Shown here: piece after piece, positions 1 to 10,698 of the stretch
How the letters are laid out: every line of letters begins with the position of its first letter
Numbering within the stretch: the stretch's first letter is position 1
Source: Adineta steineri
Lineage: Eukaryota > Rotifera > Eurotatoria > Adinetida > Adinetidae
DNA: 64,000 nt
Assembly (NCBI GenBank): GCA_905250115.1
Contig: CAJNOI010000117.1
Span: 136,920-200,919 of the forward strand
Reading direction: 5' to 3'
The notes under the pieces: model-generated
What the model was told of the DNA's origin: nothing
The model's database searches: none
Seen by the model: the letters and a program-made list of their open reading frames with translations, nothing else
Position numbers and translations under genes: made by a program

Positions 1-1566
1 AACTTGTCTGATTTTAGTCTTACATATGAATCAGTTTCACGCAATCTTCAACGTCCATCTCAAACATCATTAATTAGTGAACAATTACGTAATTTACGTC
101 GAAAATTTAGTGATCGAACTGATGCTATTAAAGAAATCATTGATCAATCACCAGATTTTGATCATGATAAAGGCAGTTAATATATCTATAAAACATCTCA
201 AATTAATTTTTTATTCAACTTTTGCTAAGGTACTAGTGTTACTGTATGTGAAGAATTACAACAAAAACAATTTCCTCATCGATCAATATTTTCATCTGAA
301 AGTATAAGTCATGCTTCAACACCTAGTTTAGCTCCAGAAGTTAATGGAATAAAACAACGTTTACAAAGAATTCTTTTACGTTGTATACGTAAATCTGATA
401 TTTGTAAACCAATTGATACAGATAGTAAGTTGAAAATAAAATAAATTTTTAATATTTATTTTACTTGAAAAAAAATAGGTAGTTCACATTTAACTTGGTT
501 ACTATTTGTTGCAATGGGATATTTATATAATTTTATATCGATTCCATTACGTATAGCATTTCCAGTATGGAAAAAAGGAGAAACAAATATTTGGTTATGG
601 ATGATAATCGATTACTCATGTGATGTACTATATGTAATTGATACATATTTTGTTCAAACAAGAATTAAATATTTAGAAAATGGATTATGGGTTGTAAGTA
701 ATCAGTACTTAAGATTTACTAATATATATATGTTTATTTTATTCTAGACAGCATTTCGTTTAACAGCAAAGAAATATTTACATTCATTACGATTTCTATT
801 TGATTGTTTATCACTTGTACCATTAGATTTTTTTTATTTTCTATTTGGTTTTCAAGCGATATTTCGTTTACCACGTTTACTTAAATTACAATCCTTAACA
901 GATTTTTTTCGTTATTGTGATCGTTGGGTTCAATCATTTTTTTGCTAGTGTACGTCTTGTACGAATTCTTGCATTACTTTTCTATGTTATTTCATCTGTA
1001 CATGTATATGTGTGTATTTATTTTGTTTTTTTCAAATTATGAACGTCGAAATAGTGTTGATAATGGTTGAGTTTATAAAATTGAAAGTCAACCACGTAGG
1101 AGTGCATATTCATATTCATTTTATTATTGTTTTAAAATTGCTTCAACAATTGGAAATATTCCAAGTCCAGAAACTGGACTTGAATATGTATTTGTTATAA
1201 TTGGATATTTATTTGCATTATTTATATTTGCTTTATTAATTGGTCAAATAAGTGATGTATTTCAATCAATAAATCAAAGACGTTCAGAATATCAATATTA
1301 AGTTGAGCAAGTTATGCAGTATTTCAAAAATTTGAACTACTACAGACTGTACAAACTAGAGTTAGAAATTGATTCCAATATAATTGGGAAGATAGAAATA
1401 CACTTGGTTTGTTTTATTTTATATAAAATTAAATTTTGAATTAAGTTTATAATAATTTATTGTGAGTAGAAGATGATGATACAACATTCTCATTTTTACC
1501 TACAACTCTTTAAACTGAACTTGCGATTAGTATTCGATATGATACATTGTCAAAAATACATTTCAG
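1..1566 (+). pseudogene. Cyclic nucleotide-gated channel pseudogene (5' end outside window)
   Basis: Reading through the introns gives the order of a CNG-channel subunit: a cytoplasmic N region, S1 (WLLFVAMGYLYN), S2-S3 (WLWMIIDYSCDVLYVID), S4 (FRLPRLLKLQ), S5, pore (ASTIGNIPSPETGLEYVF), S6 (ALLIGQISDVFQSIN) and C-linker (TELAISIRYDTLSKIHF). Clean introns remain at 425-478 and about 691-748. The frame is broken repeatedly: a shift in a T run near 937-943, a second shift near 1015-1040, TGA at 1068-1070 where the family has Trp (NG-stop-VYKIE), TAA at 1299-1301 and TAA at 1511-1513. Two shifts sit in homopolymers and could be assembly errors, but three nonsense substitutions cannot all be, so I call it dead. 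No cyclic-nucleotide-binding domain follows. Confidence 0.85.
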
Positions 1567-1677
1567 GTAAGGCTTGTTTTTTTTTGAATATTTTTCAATG
1601 TTGTACATATCTATGTAAAGATTTAATATTTTCTGGGACGTATATAACAAAGCTTAAATTTTGTTTTCGTACATTAG

Positions 1678-1962
1678 GTGGATTTCATGGTCACGAACAA
1701 CCAATTGCTACGCAAACGACAACTGGCCCAACAGCTCAACCACTGTATCAGGATCGTGCTGACAAATATAGTATTAATTGATGTAATTTACATCAAAAAG
1801 AATTTCTTAAATGTCTTGATAATGCAAATGGAGTTTCTAAGCAATGTCAAGAATTTTGGGAAGTTTTAAAAGTAAAATCTTATTATATACGTATATTCTT
1901 ACTAGTAATTCATTTATGCATTTCTCTTGTAGGAATGTCAGCGATATCACAGTTCTGGTAGG
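1678..1962 (+). pseudogene. CHCHD2/CHCHD10-like fragment with in-frame stop
   Basis: The last exons of a twin-CX9C mitochondrial protein are readable: a Gly/Gln/Pro linker, then C-x9-C (EFLKCLDNANG), C-x9-C (KQCQEFWEVLK) and, after an intron at 1872-1932, ECQRYH. This matches the CHCH domain of CHCHD2 (FLEC...C..F.EVLKQC). A TGA at 1779-1781 lies in frame immediately before the first Cys of the domain, where relatives have Pro or Gly. The N-terminal targeting region was not found upstream; the previous readable sequence belongs to the channel pseudogene. A 5' truncated, nonsense-carrying fragment is the simplest reading; an unseen intron skipping the TGA is the alternative. Confidence 0.65.
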
Positions 1963-2670
1963 TTTTTAATTTATATAATTTATTATTGTTATTCTCTGTT
2001 GAAATTTTATTTTAGCTACAATTTAAATATCAACGATTTGAAGATTTTAAAATTATTGTACATTTTTTTTTATTTGTTCAATATGAAAAATTCTTTTTTT
2101 AAATATATAATTGACGTATACAAAATTCTATTACGGAATTCATTTAGAAAGTGATAAACCAATTGGATAATGTTGGATTATAAATTATCAGGTTTTATAA
2201 CGCAAAGACTTTTTTATGCTTGATTTTATAGTGTTGATGTAAATACAACAACAGTTAAAAATAAATATTTTATCTTGTCTCTTATATAACAGTTTCGTTT
2301 TTGAAATATAGAAAGAAGGTCACTATAAGTCCTACGATCTTTCATGCCATATGAAAAGAAGTATCCTTTAGGAGCAATTTTTTAATAAAACGTCAGTTGG
2401 TAAATCTTCTTTTCATCTGTCATTCAATTTTTAATTTAATTCAACAACAAAAAAAAAGAATAAATCTTCTTTAGGATAAACTTATTCAATATTATTAACA
2501 GAAAATGCTCTCAGAAAAGTAGTAGTTTATACTTTCTATTTAATAATATTACAATATGCATTTCATTATCTTTGAATATTCTCTTTAAATAAACTTAAGT
2601 TACAATTATTATTTTCATTTTATTCTTTTCTTTTAAGCACATTATTTATCGATCTTATAAATTACAGTAA
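1963..2670. other. Intergenic, no gene seen
   Basis: AT-rich sequence with stops in all frames. I see no exon, RNA gene or repeat here. Confidence 0.6.
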
Positions 2671-2886
2671 ATGTCAGTTTCAAATATATCTTCGCTTAAT
2701 TTTATTGCTCAACAGATGACTATTTATTTGCTTATACCAATTCTTATTGGTAGTTTAATCAATGTGATTGTTTTTCTTAGTCTACAAAAATTTCATCAAA
2801 ATTCTGGTGCATTTTATTCAGTTGCTGTAAAAAGAGAAAAAAATCTGAAATTAAAAATTTCGAACTTTGAAATACCAAAAAAATAA
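2671..2886 (+). pseudogene. N-terminal fragment of a rhodopsin-class GPCR
   Basis: The 71-residue reading frame starts MSVSNISSLNFIAQQM and contains one hydrophobic helix with the TM1 pattern GSLINVIVFLSL (conserved Asn), followed by the short loop and the first residues of the next segment (NSGAFY). This resembles the N-terminus of the large orphan peptide-receptor-like GPCR families of bdelloids, which continue for about 300 more residues without needing an intron here. The similarity stops after AFY; the remaining residues are low-complexity and run into a stop. TM2-TM7 are absent from the following DNA, which leads in about 130 bp to the telomere-like array. A 3' truncated gene; GPCR assignment rests on one helix. 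Confidence 0.55.
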
Positions 2887-3019
2887 AATTCCGAACGATT
2901 ACCAGTTCAAAAATCGAATCTCGAAAGACATTCTCTCATTCTATCGCTCACAAGATAGTTTCATACAGACAATTCTATGATTCGAAGATTTTTCTTTCTT
3001 TTCCATTCATTTGAGGATA

Positions 3020-3075
3020 GGTGTGGGTGTTGGCTTGGTTAAATGAAATACCCACACCCACACCCACACCCACCC
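3020..3075. repeat. Head-to-head TGTGGG-type (telomere-like) arrays
   Basis: On the plus strand a G-rich stretch at 3020-3031 (GGTGTGGGTGTT) is followed by an 18-base spacer and then a C-rich stretch at 3051-3075 made of four CCCACA units. The two face each other: G-rich strand running rightwards on the left, C-rich on the right. TGTGGG is the telomere repeat I recall for Adineta vaga. Flanks are a truncated GPCR (left) and a truncated SOD (right). It could instead be a simple-sequence hairpin. Confidence 0.8.
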
Positions 3076-3080
3076 TCAAG

Positions 3081-3456
3081 ATGTAATGTATCTAAATAAA
3101 TCGATTAAATTCATATAGAGAATATTTGATTTTTACTGTATGGATTGAAATGAGGACCAGCAGCTGTACAATTAAGTTGATCTTGACCTAATGCATCTCG
3201 ATGTACATGAAATCCCTAAATGAAATGTTAAATTTAGTTCTTTTTTTCGTAGAAAACTTACATGAACAGTATTACTTTTGAGACCATCGATAAGGCCAAC
3301 AATACGCACTGGGGAATTAGCATCTCGTTGATGAAATAATAGAGTACCAATACCGATTGCAGCAGAATCTACGTGTAGATTAGCTGTAGCTATTAAAGAA
3401 CTTTGTCCATTATAAATAAACAATAAAATACAAAAAGTAACGAGTAATAGTTTCAT
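3081..3456 (-). pseudogene. Cu/Zn superoxide dismutase, truncated in exon 3
   Basis: Exon 1 (3456-3262, 65 codons) gives a signal peptide (MKLLLVTFCILLFIYNGQSS) and the first SOD strands; exon 2 (3215-3137, 79 nt) gives GFHVH with two copper-ligand His, the bridging Cys in LNCTAAG and the bridging His in PHFNP. Both exon lengths equal those of the intact copies at 4562-5348 and 7318-8104. Exon 3 starts correctly at 3091 (N-T-L-H, the zinc-ligand His) and then SOD similarity ends at once; six bases later the TGTGGG-type array begins. The remaining His ligands, the active-site Arg and the C-terminal Cys are missing, so it cannot make a working enzyme. Confidence 0.85.
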
Positions 3457-3659
3457 GTTTTAAACCACAAAGAATTTATCTGTTTCTATATAAGTAGAAC
3501 AGGCATATTTAAACTAAAATCTTATCAGTATACTTTCTATTTAAAGTTAAAGGGGTGCCTTCTTTATCTATAACTCTTTAACTCTTTTCATGTATATTTT
3601 ATTACGAATAGACTTTTATATTAATTTATAAGAAATAATAAACGAAATATGTAATTGAC

Positions 3660-3965
3660 TATCGTTGTGAAAAAGAAAATAAATAGAATTGATCGATTGT
3701 TAAATCCAGCTAAACGTGAACCAGTTGATTTTGCTACTGTTGTTATATCATACGGAATTCGAACACCAGCATTTCTGTTCAGACAAAACTACATATTAGT
3801 TTTATCTGCATTTTTTATTCATACTGTTGTATTACTATCAATAAATTCATCTTATCCACCATCACCACGAAGAAGATGAACAACAATAGTTCAATCCAAA
3901 ATACTTTGTGTAATATGATACAATCGAATCTTTCATATCAACATTAACTAATTCAATGATAATTA
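3660..3965 (-). pseudogene. Decayed C-terminal half of a Cu/Zn SOD gene
   Basis: On the minus strand the sequence aligns base by base with exons 3-4 of the intact SODs: the strand carrying the fourth copper His (IVVHLLR) is at about 3850-3880 and NAGVRI, equivalent to NAGARILCG, follows a recognisable intron. A TAA interrupts the glycine-rich electrostatic loop and further substitutions remove the last Cys. Exons 1-2 are missing between this fragment and the intact gene to the right. It is a separate, older broken copy rather than the missing part of the 3081-3456 fragment. Confidence 0.75.
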
Positions 3966-4234
3966 TATTATTCTCAATAAGGTCATCGGTAATTTCGTAA
4001 TAGAAATCTTAGTATCATATATTTCAAAATAGACATGTGGATTACAAAATCCTTCAAACTTTCTGTACATAATAAAACATTAATCAGTCTTCTTAGATCA
4101 ATGTTCAGTTACAGTCTAATTCGTTGTCTACTGAATTATTTTAGAATTTATTTCCGTTATTCAGTAGTCCTCTTGAACAGTACAAAAATATTATTATCTC
4201 TTATTCTTGGTAATGTAATTTTTAATTCTTCTCC

Positions 4235-4561
4235 ATAAATCTCTCACCTCCTTTATTAATTGTTAAACTAGAAAATTGCGTATTACCATTATTCTCTCAT
4301 TACTCATTCAACAACTTTTTCATATCAATTATTTACTACATTTTCTTAATTTAACCATTCAGTAGTTTCATTCTATCTACTAATTTAGTACACATGAATA
4401 GACAACCGAATAATATACTAGATCAAACACGTTTTATAATATTATTTTCGTACCACAGTATTTATTTAAGAATATATATAAAGACCTTAAATTATATTAA
4501 AGATATTCTAGGCTAAACTTAGTTTTCATATATTATCCAGGAAAACAGTGTCATTCACCAA
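4235..4561 (-). repeat. Duplicated 3' flank of SOD copy A
   Basis: This stretch is alignable with 6953-7317, including the shared motifs TTAATTGTTAAACTA, GCGTATTACCATTATT and AGTACACATGAATAGACAAC, with small indels. It is the 3' flank of the SOD gene and shows that the duplication unit extended at least 330 bp beyond the stop codon. Confidence 0.75.
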
Positions 4562-5348
4562 TTAAAATAACTTCATTATGACAATAAACATAGCCATAAA
4601 TATAACAAACATAGTTGGTTTAATATCAAATGCACTTGATTTGATGATTAGTCCACAAAGAATACGAGCACCAGCATTTCTATACAAACATAAGTACATA
4701 TTACTTTTATCTACATTCTTTCCTCATACCCTGTTGTATTACTATCAGCATGTCCACCTTGTCCGCCATCATCACGAAAAAGATGAACAACAATAGTTCG
4801 ATCCGCAATACTTCGGTTATTATAACCCAATTGAATAATCGAATCTTGTATGTTAACATTAACTGTACCGCTAGCATCAGTTGTTAGATTTCCAAGATCA
4901 CCAACATGTCGATTCATTATACTTGCTGTAGGTGGACCATGAAGAGTATCTACAAATCGAATATTATTTATTTAGCTATTGTATCCCTAAACCTATACGA
5001 AATAGGTGTCTACTACTCACTATATGGATTGAAATGTGGTCCAGCAGCTGTACAATTTGGTGAACCATCTGATACAGGATTAACATGAACATGAAAACCC
5101 TAAAATAGATATATATTTAACAATGATTTGTTTTATTCTTGTATGATACATACATGTGAACTAGTAGCATTTAGGCCTGAAAGTGTTCCAGTGATGTGAA
5201 CAACTGAATTTTCATCATTTTGCGTGAATATCAAAGCTCCATGAGATGTTGATGAATGATCACCATAAAGAACAGCTGAAGCTGTTATGGCACATTGTGC
5301 ATGATTAAAAATGGTAAAAAATAAAATAGCAATAGTAAATGTGAACAT
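4562..5348 (-). CDS. Extracellular Cu/Zn superoxide dismutase, copy A
   Basis: Four exons: 5348-5154, 5099-5021, 4949-4715, 4679-4562, all with GT-AG junctions and matching phases; 208 aa. Converts superoxide to oxygen and peroxide. A signal peptide (MFTFTIAILFFTIFNHAQCA) directs it outside. Copper/zinc ligands are all present: GFHVH, PHFNPY, TLHGPP, RHVGDLGN (His and Asp) and TIVVHLFRDD; the disulfide pair is NCTAAG and ILCGLI, and the active-site Arg is in NAGARILCG. After the SOD fold comes a 20-residue hydrophobic C-terminus (about residues 188-208), suggesting a GPI signal or membrane anchor. Sits in a minus-strand cluster with an almost identical copy at 7318-8104 and two broken ones. 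Confidence 0.93.
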
Positions 5349-6317
5349 TGTATATAATCTAAAGATAAAACAAAATAATGTAGAAGTATTTTCTGAAATA
5401 GTATTAATTCTTTTGTTAGAAGGATATATTCATAAATGAATTTAATGTAAAAAAAAGCGACGAAGATTGTTACTGAAGAGATAAAAAAAATAATGCATTT
5501 AGGAAGGTACAGGTGAGTTTTGTTTGATAAAAAAAACAGAATAAGGCAATAACAACACGATAATGTAATAAATTTCATCAATAAAAGCGTCCAGTCATAG
5601 CAACATAAAAAGTAAACTATCGAATAATGTGCAAAATGACGATTAAATCTTCAATAATTATGTCAAGTTGTGAAACAAACTATGAATATAATGTCTATTT
5701 ATAATTTGTTATATCGATATGATATAAACTTTACATTTAGTTTTTGTTTTCATGTACTTTTATAGTTTATGATATGTGATATCCTATAAGCAAATATCAA
5801 AGTTTCTCTCCATCTTTGGTTTTATCCTTGTCAAGTATACACACTTGTAGAAATAAAAGATCGATAAAGATATCAGTAGTGTCTACAGATTATTTTTTTC
5901 TAATTCAGGCAATAAAGAATATTTTCTGTGAAAATTAAAGTGAAAGTTACTGATAAACTATGAAATAATCATTGAAAATATTTTCAAAATAATTAAATAA
6001 AAAATTAGAATATGTGATGACTTGTTCGAACAATATGAGTTGCAGTCCTTTAGATCTGCATTTTCATATATTAGATTTATTTTCAAGTAACATCGACTCA
6101 AGGATATCTGTATGGATTTTTCTGAGTTACATTACCGTAATCAGAAAACTGTGACTCAATTCCAGTTTCTTGCTTATAAGAATATATAAAGTTTATTTCT
6201 AATTCTCTAAGAGATGCATAAAACTGCATCATTCTACAAACTATAGAATTTAAAGTAATTATGATTGGATCTGCGACATCCTGTATCGTATTCATTCAAT
6301 TTCTTTTAAAGTTTTAG
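5349..6317. other. Intergenic, no gene seen
   Basis: AT-rich, upstream of SOD copy A. Reading frames present are short and lack any recognisable motif or coding bias. This is also the spacer that separates the two duplicated SOD units. Confidence 0.55.
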
Positions 6318-6675
6318 TGAACTAATACCGATTTTTGAAAAAAACAGGCTTGAGAAAAATGCTTAGAAATTTCGAATCATCAGAGATAATGATCTATATC
6401 CTGACTAGAATTGTAGATCATGTTATTAACAATTGATTTAGTTATTTTAAAGTTATAGTTCGTTATATATTGTAGGAATGGCAGCCTTGTTCAATTTGCA
6501 AATAGAAATCTACAATGATAAATCTTATCGTGATGCCTGATTATTCTATAGTATCACGTGTTGTATTGCACTCTATTCAATGGTGAAAACTGTAGATTTT
6601 CATTAACTTCTCTTCAAAAGTTATATGTATTTTTCTCAAAAGCCCTGTTTTTCAAAAATCGATATAGGTAGTTCA
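6318..6675. mobile_element. MITE-like element with ~45-bp inverted ends
   Basis: The left end (6318-6362: TGAACTA, CGATTTTTGAAAAA, ACAGG, CTTGAGAAAAAT) recurs inverted at 6631-6675 with few mismatches and short indels. The interior (about 270 bp) is AT-rich and non-coding. Length and structure fit a non-autonomous DNA transposon. No clean target duplication was identified, so the exact borders and superfamily are open. Confidence 0.6.
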
Positions 6676-6952
6676 TAATAAGAGAAGAAAAGATAAATTG
6701 AGTTGATCTTCACTTAATAGTTAAAGAAAATCTAATTTCGATAAAATCTTGAACTATCATCACAGAGGAATTATATTTTTTTTGAATAAGAATGAATGTT
6801 TTTGAATTTATCGACGTTGAGTACCAATGTTTCCATTTTCACCTTCAGCCACGTAACGATAAACTTCATTGAAAACTAAATTATGGTCTAATTTATTTTT
6901 GCCTTCCAGTAATTCTTTTAAACACTGCAACAACACTTACTTATTAGTCTTT

Positions 6953-7317
6953 GTCTATAAATTTCTCATCTCCTTTATTAATTGTTAAACTATAAAATTG
7001 CGTATTACCATTATTCATCCATCAACTTTTTTATATCAATTATTTACTGCATTTTCTTAATTTAATCATTTATTAGTTTCATTAAGACAACTCGATGATG
7101 TGTACTTTCATTTTATCTACTGATTTAGTACACATGAATAGACAACAAAATAATATACTTCAAAATAAAAAATACTGGATTAAACACGTTGTATAATAAT
7201 GTTTTCGTACGACACTATTTATTTAAGAATACGTAAACACTTTAAAATTACATGAAAACTATGCTAGATTAAATTAAATTTTGATATATCATCCAGGAAA
7301 AGAACGTTATTCACCAA
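6953..7317 (-). repeat. Duplicated 3' flank of SOD copy B
   Basis: Counterpart of 4235-4561. It carries a short insertion (TCATTAAGACAACTCGATGATG region, about 7078-7105) relative to the other copy. Confidence 0.7.
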
Positions 7318-8104
7318 TTAAAATAACTTCATTATGACAATAAACATAGCCATAAATATAACAAACATAGTTGGTTTAATATCAAATGCACTTGATTTGA
7401 GGATTAGTCCACAAAGAATTCGAGCACCAGCATTTCTATTCAAATAAAATGACATATTACTTTTATCTACATTCTTTCTTCATACCCTGTGGTAGTACTA
7501 TCACTGAAGCCACCCATCCCCCCATCATCACGAAGAAGATGAACAACAATAGTTCGATCCACAATACTTCGATTGTTATAACCCAATTGAATAATCGAAT
7601 CTTGTATATCAACATTAACTTTACCACTAGCGTCAGTTGTTAGATTTCCAAGATCACCAACATGTCGATGCATTATATCTGCTGTACGTGGACCGTGAAG
7701 AGTATCTAAAAGTAGAATATTATTTATTTAGCTATTCTATCTTTAAATCTATATAAAATAAGTGTCTACTACTCACTATATGGATTAAAATGTAGTCCGG
7801 CAGCTGTACAATTTGGTGAACCATCTGATACAGGATTAAGATGAACATGAAAACCCTAAAATAGATATATATTTAACAATGATTTGTTTTATTCTTGTAT
7901 GATACATACATGTGAACTAGTAGCATTTAGGCCTGAAAGTGTTCCAGTGATGTGAACAGCTGAATTTTCATCATTTTGCGTGAATATCAAAGCTCCATGA
8001 GATGTTGATGAATGATCACCATAAAGAACAGCTGAAGCTGTTATGGCACATTGTGCATGATTAAAAATGGTCAAAAATAAAATAGCAATAGTAAATGTGA
8101 ACAT
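7318..8104 (-). CDS. Extracellular Cu/Zn superoxide dismutase, copy B
   Basis: Exons 8104-7910, 7855-7777, 7705-7471, 7435-7318; 208 aa, identical exon structure to copy A with a constant 2756-bp offset. Signal peptide, all metal ligands (GFHVH, LHFNPY, TLHGPR, RHVGDLGN, TIVVHLLRDD), the disulfide Cys pair and the active-site Arg are kept, and the hydrophobic C-terminal tail is the same as in copy A. Notable differences are Pro to Leu before the bridging His (GLHFNP) and changes in the electrostatic loop (DDGGMGGFSDSTTTG). A recent tandem duplicate. Confidence 0.93.
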
Positions 8105-8976
8105 TGTATATAATCTAATATAAACGAAAAATAAAATGTAAAGGTATTTCGTGTATGAGTCAAGTAACGGATTTTAATACGCGTGATTCCTTTTTTTATA
8201 ATGTGTTATATTATGGGTTCACTCATCTATGTTAAAGAACAAGAAAAACACATAGTCACAGGTATCACCTTATTTTTTTCCTCTTATGTATTATTTATGC
8301 AATCCTTTTTAACCATTCGCTATAGTCACATAAATTATTTTTCTCATGAAGAAACACTACAAAAAGGAAGTAATTTAATGAATACAAGAAAAAATATTAT
8401 TCTTTAAGAAGCTATCGATGAACTGCAAAAATTGTTGACTGAAAATATTATATACTGAATCAAAGAAACGAGGACATATTGAAATAAAATCCTTATTTTT
8501 TAAAAATAAAAGATTGATAAACTACGATAAAAATTCTTTTTTTTTTGAAATTTTTATACATTGACATTTAATTATCTTAGCCTTTTCTATATATCTTATC
8601 TAATACATAAATACCAAATATGTTCCTCATCTTTGTCATTTTTTGTTATTATATATATGTCTACAGAATTAAGAAATCGAAAAGAATAGAAGTGATTGTA
8701 GGTAACTATTACAAACTATAATCAACACAACGAAGAATAATCATGGTAATAATTACAAAAACTAAGGTGAGACAAAAAAAGTAATAATTGACTACTAAAC
8801 AGTCGAATATTTTTCTTCATAAAAATACAAAACGAAGCAATATGATAAAAAAAAGAAATCGATCAAAGTTGAGTAATCCTTTTAATATTTGACATAGAAG
8901 GCTAGCCGTATTAAGCAAATAAGAATACGTGTTATATTAATATTAAAAATTTCATAAACAATTTTTAATAATTTAG
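8105..8976. other. Intergenic, first exon of the next gene probably here
   Basis: Largely AT-rich non-coding sequence. A splice acceptor (AATAATTTAG) ends at 8976, so a short first exon with the start codon of the Ig-like gene should lie in this interval; I could not place it with confidence. Confidence 0.45.
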
Positions 8977-9783
8977 ATATTAATTTCAATAATTTTTATC
9001 TTAATATTATATACCCAAAATGCTTCTTGTGCCATGGAACAATATAAATGGATGTATTTTAAACCATATGGAAGTACAGTTAATCTTGAACCACTTTTTA
9101 ATAATACACAATGTATTAGTGAATCGGAATGTTATTGGCTTTTACCAGATAAACACACTCGAGTGAATTATCCAGTTAATAAAACTCTAACAACAAAATA
9201 TTCGATAGCATCAAATGGAATATTAACAATCGTTGATATTCAAGCAAATGATAATGGAATTTATCATTTTTTTAAAATGAATAATAGTAACTGGATTGTA
9301 TCGAAAGCATTATTAAATTTACATGGAGCACCATTTGATTCAGTTTGGTTGGAATATTGGCCCAATGTAAGAGATTTATTATATCATTAATTTTTTTATG
9401 TTATTCTTAATATAGGTTGTCGGCGGTCTCGTTGCAATGGCAGGTAAAACATGGCATTTGAATTCTTTGTGTATAGTATATCAATGAATTTTTTGTAGCT
9501 GTTCTTATTACATTTGGCCTCATCCTATTAGCTAATAAATATCGATATCGTACACCTTCAACCTTATCAACACGTCGTACATCTGATCGGCCTCGTGCAA
9601 CTGGATCGATTATCAGTTCACGAGCAAATCCAAGTATTTTTAATCAATTAAAATTCTTAATTTTACTCTATTTTAGTATTTCTCAACGATGATAATAATA
9701 CAATAACAAGTCAACCACGTACAAATAGTCGACGTTCATCATCAACAAGTAACGCAACTAATCTACATGTTGAACAATTTTAA
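8977..9783 (+). CDS. Single-pass membrane protein with Ig-like ectodomain
   Basis: Exons 8977-9366, 9416-9443, 9499-9633, 9677-9783. From the in-frame Met at 9034 it would be 200 aa, but the frame is open back to a splice acceptor at 8976 and encodes a hydrophobic stretch (ILISIIFILILYTQNASCA) that looks like a signal peptide, so the true start is probably in an upstream exon. The ectodomain has two Cys (about CISESEC) and a typical Ig F-strand region (ILTIVDIQANDNGIYHF). A TM helix (VVGGLVAMAAVLITFGLILLA) spans the small exon and the next, followed by a basic, Ser/Thr/Arg-rich cytoplasmic tail of about 65 residues. Fold is inferred from pattern; ligand unknown. Confidence 0.75.
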
Positions 9784-10386
9784 ATACAAAAAAAAACATT
9801 TCACTTTTTAATACATATATTCTAGAAATTCCATTAGTAATAAACAATCATCAATAAATGTATTTACTTACTCACTGCTTTTTTTCAAAAGAAAAATCTT
9901 TCATTCCGATCGACCACCAAGTTCATTTATATAAACGGTGACAAAAAAAAACAAAGCGAAAATAACCCATCAAAATATATAGTATAGAACACAGATAGAA
10001 AAAGAAAATAAGGCTGCCTCTAAAAATACTTCATCAAAAAGAGAACATGCAATATTTATTAGTATGGCATCGTGGATCGACGAACTAGATGTATGTATGA
10101 TATTTCATCTTGCTCTACTAGAGCAATGGAAGAAAGAAAAGAAATGTGCAAGCCATATTATCGAGTACACTACAATCAATTGTAGAATTACAATGCAATA
10201 AACATATTTACGAATACTTCATTTCTTTAATCATACATAATATGAACTTATGTAATTTTTGGATAAAAATTCTTCTCGTATAGAATTTCTTTTTATTTTA
10301 TATCTATAAATATATTATCAACGAAAACCCAAAAAGAATATATCGAGAAAAATTTTAATTTTAAATACAAAAATATGTGAATTGTT
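9784..10386. other. Intergenic, no gene seen
   Basis: Contains the 3' ends of the Ig-like gene (plus) and the granulin gene (minus), which converge here. A-rich tracts but no further feature. Confidence 0.6.
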
Positions 10387-10698
10387 TTAATTTTTATTTA
10401 ATGATGGCATTACTTCAAGCATTTTTGCATCGAATACACGATCACATTTAAAGATTTTTAAATCGCATTTATAATGACTTGGACAACAATGTATATGATC
10501 TGCACAACAAACTCCTTGTTCAATTGGACAACATGAATAATCTCCATCAGTTGAAACACAACAAGTACTATTCGCTGGACATACTGAGATAGCGTCAGGA
10601 CAAATAATATCCTTGTTTGGTTCGGATTTTTCTTCAATAGTCATAGTAAATAACATCATAAATAATGTGCTAAATAAGATAATAATAAATGTCTTCAT
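10387..10698 (-). CDS. Secreted single-domain granulin
   Basis: An intronless 103-aa protein: signal peptide (residues 1-19), a short acidic spacer, then one complete granulin module from about residue 33 to 89 with all twelve cysteines in the family spacing, including the four CC pairs (STCC, YSCC, GVCC, HCC) and the motif CCPSHYKCD. A 14-residue tail follows. Vertebrate progranulin has seven such modules; single-module secreted granulins occur in invertebrates. It probably acts as an extracellular or lysosomal peptide factor; the target is unknown. The hydrophobic N-terminus and absence of a longer in-frame extension support the start. Confidence 0.93.
   Translation of the reverse strand: MKTFIIILFSTLFMMLFTMTIEEKSEPNKDIICPDAISVCPANSTCCVSTDGDYSCCPIEQGVCCADHIHCCPSHYKCDLKIFKCDRVFDAKMLEVMPSLNKN

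Noticed and set aside
8183-8407. Hydrophobic 74-residue reading frame
   Set aside because: AT-rich chance frame with no splice continuity, family motif or homologue in the duplicated SOD flank.
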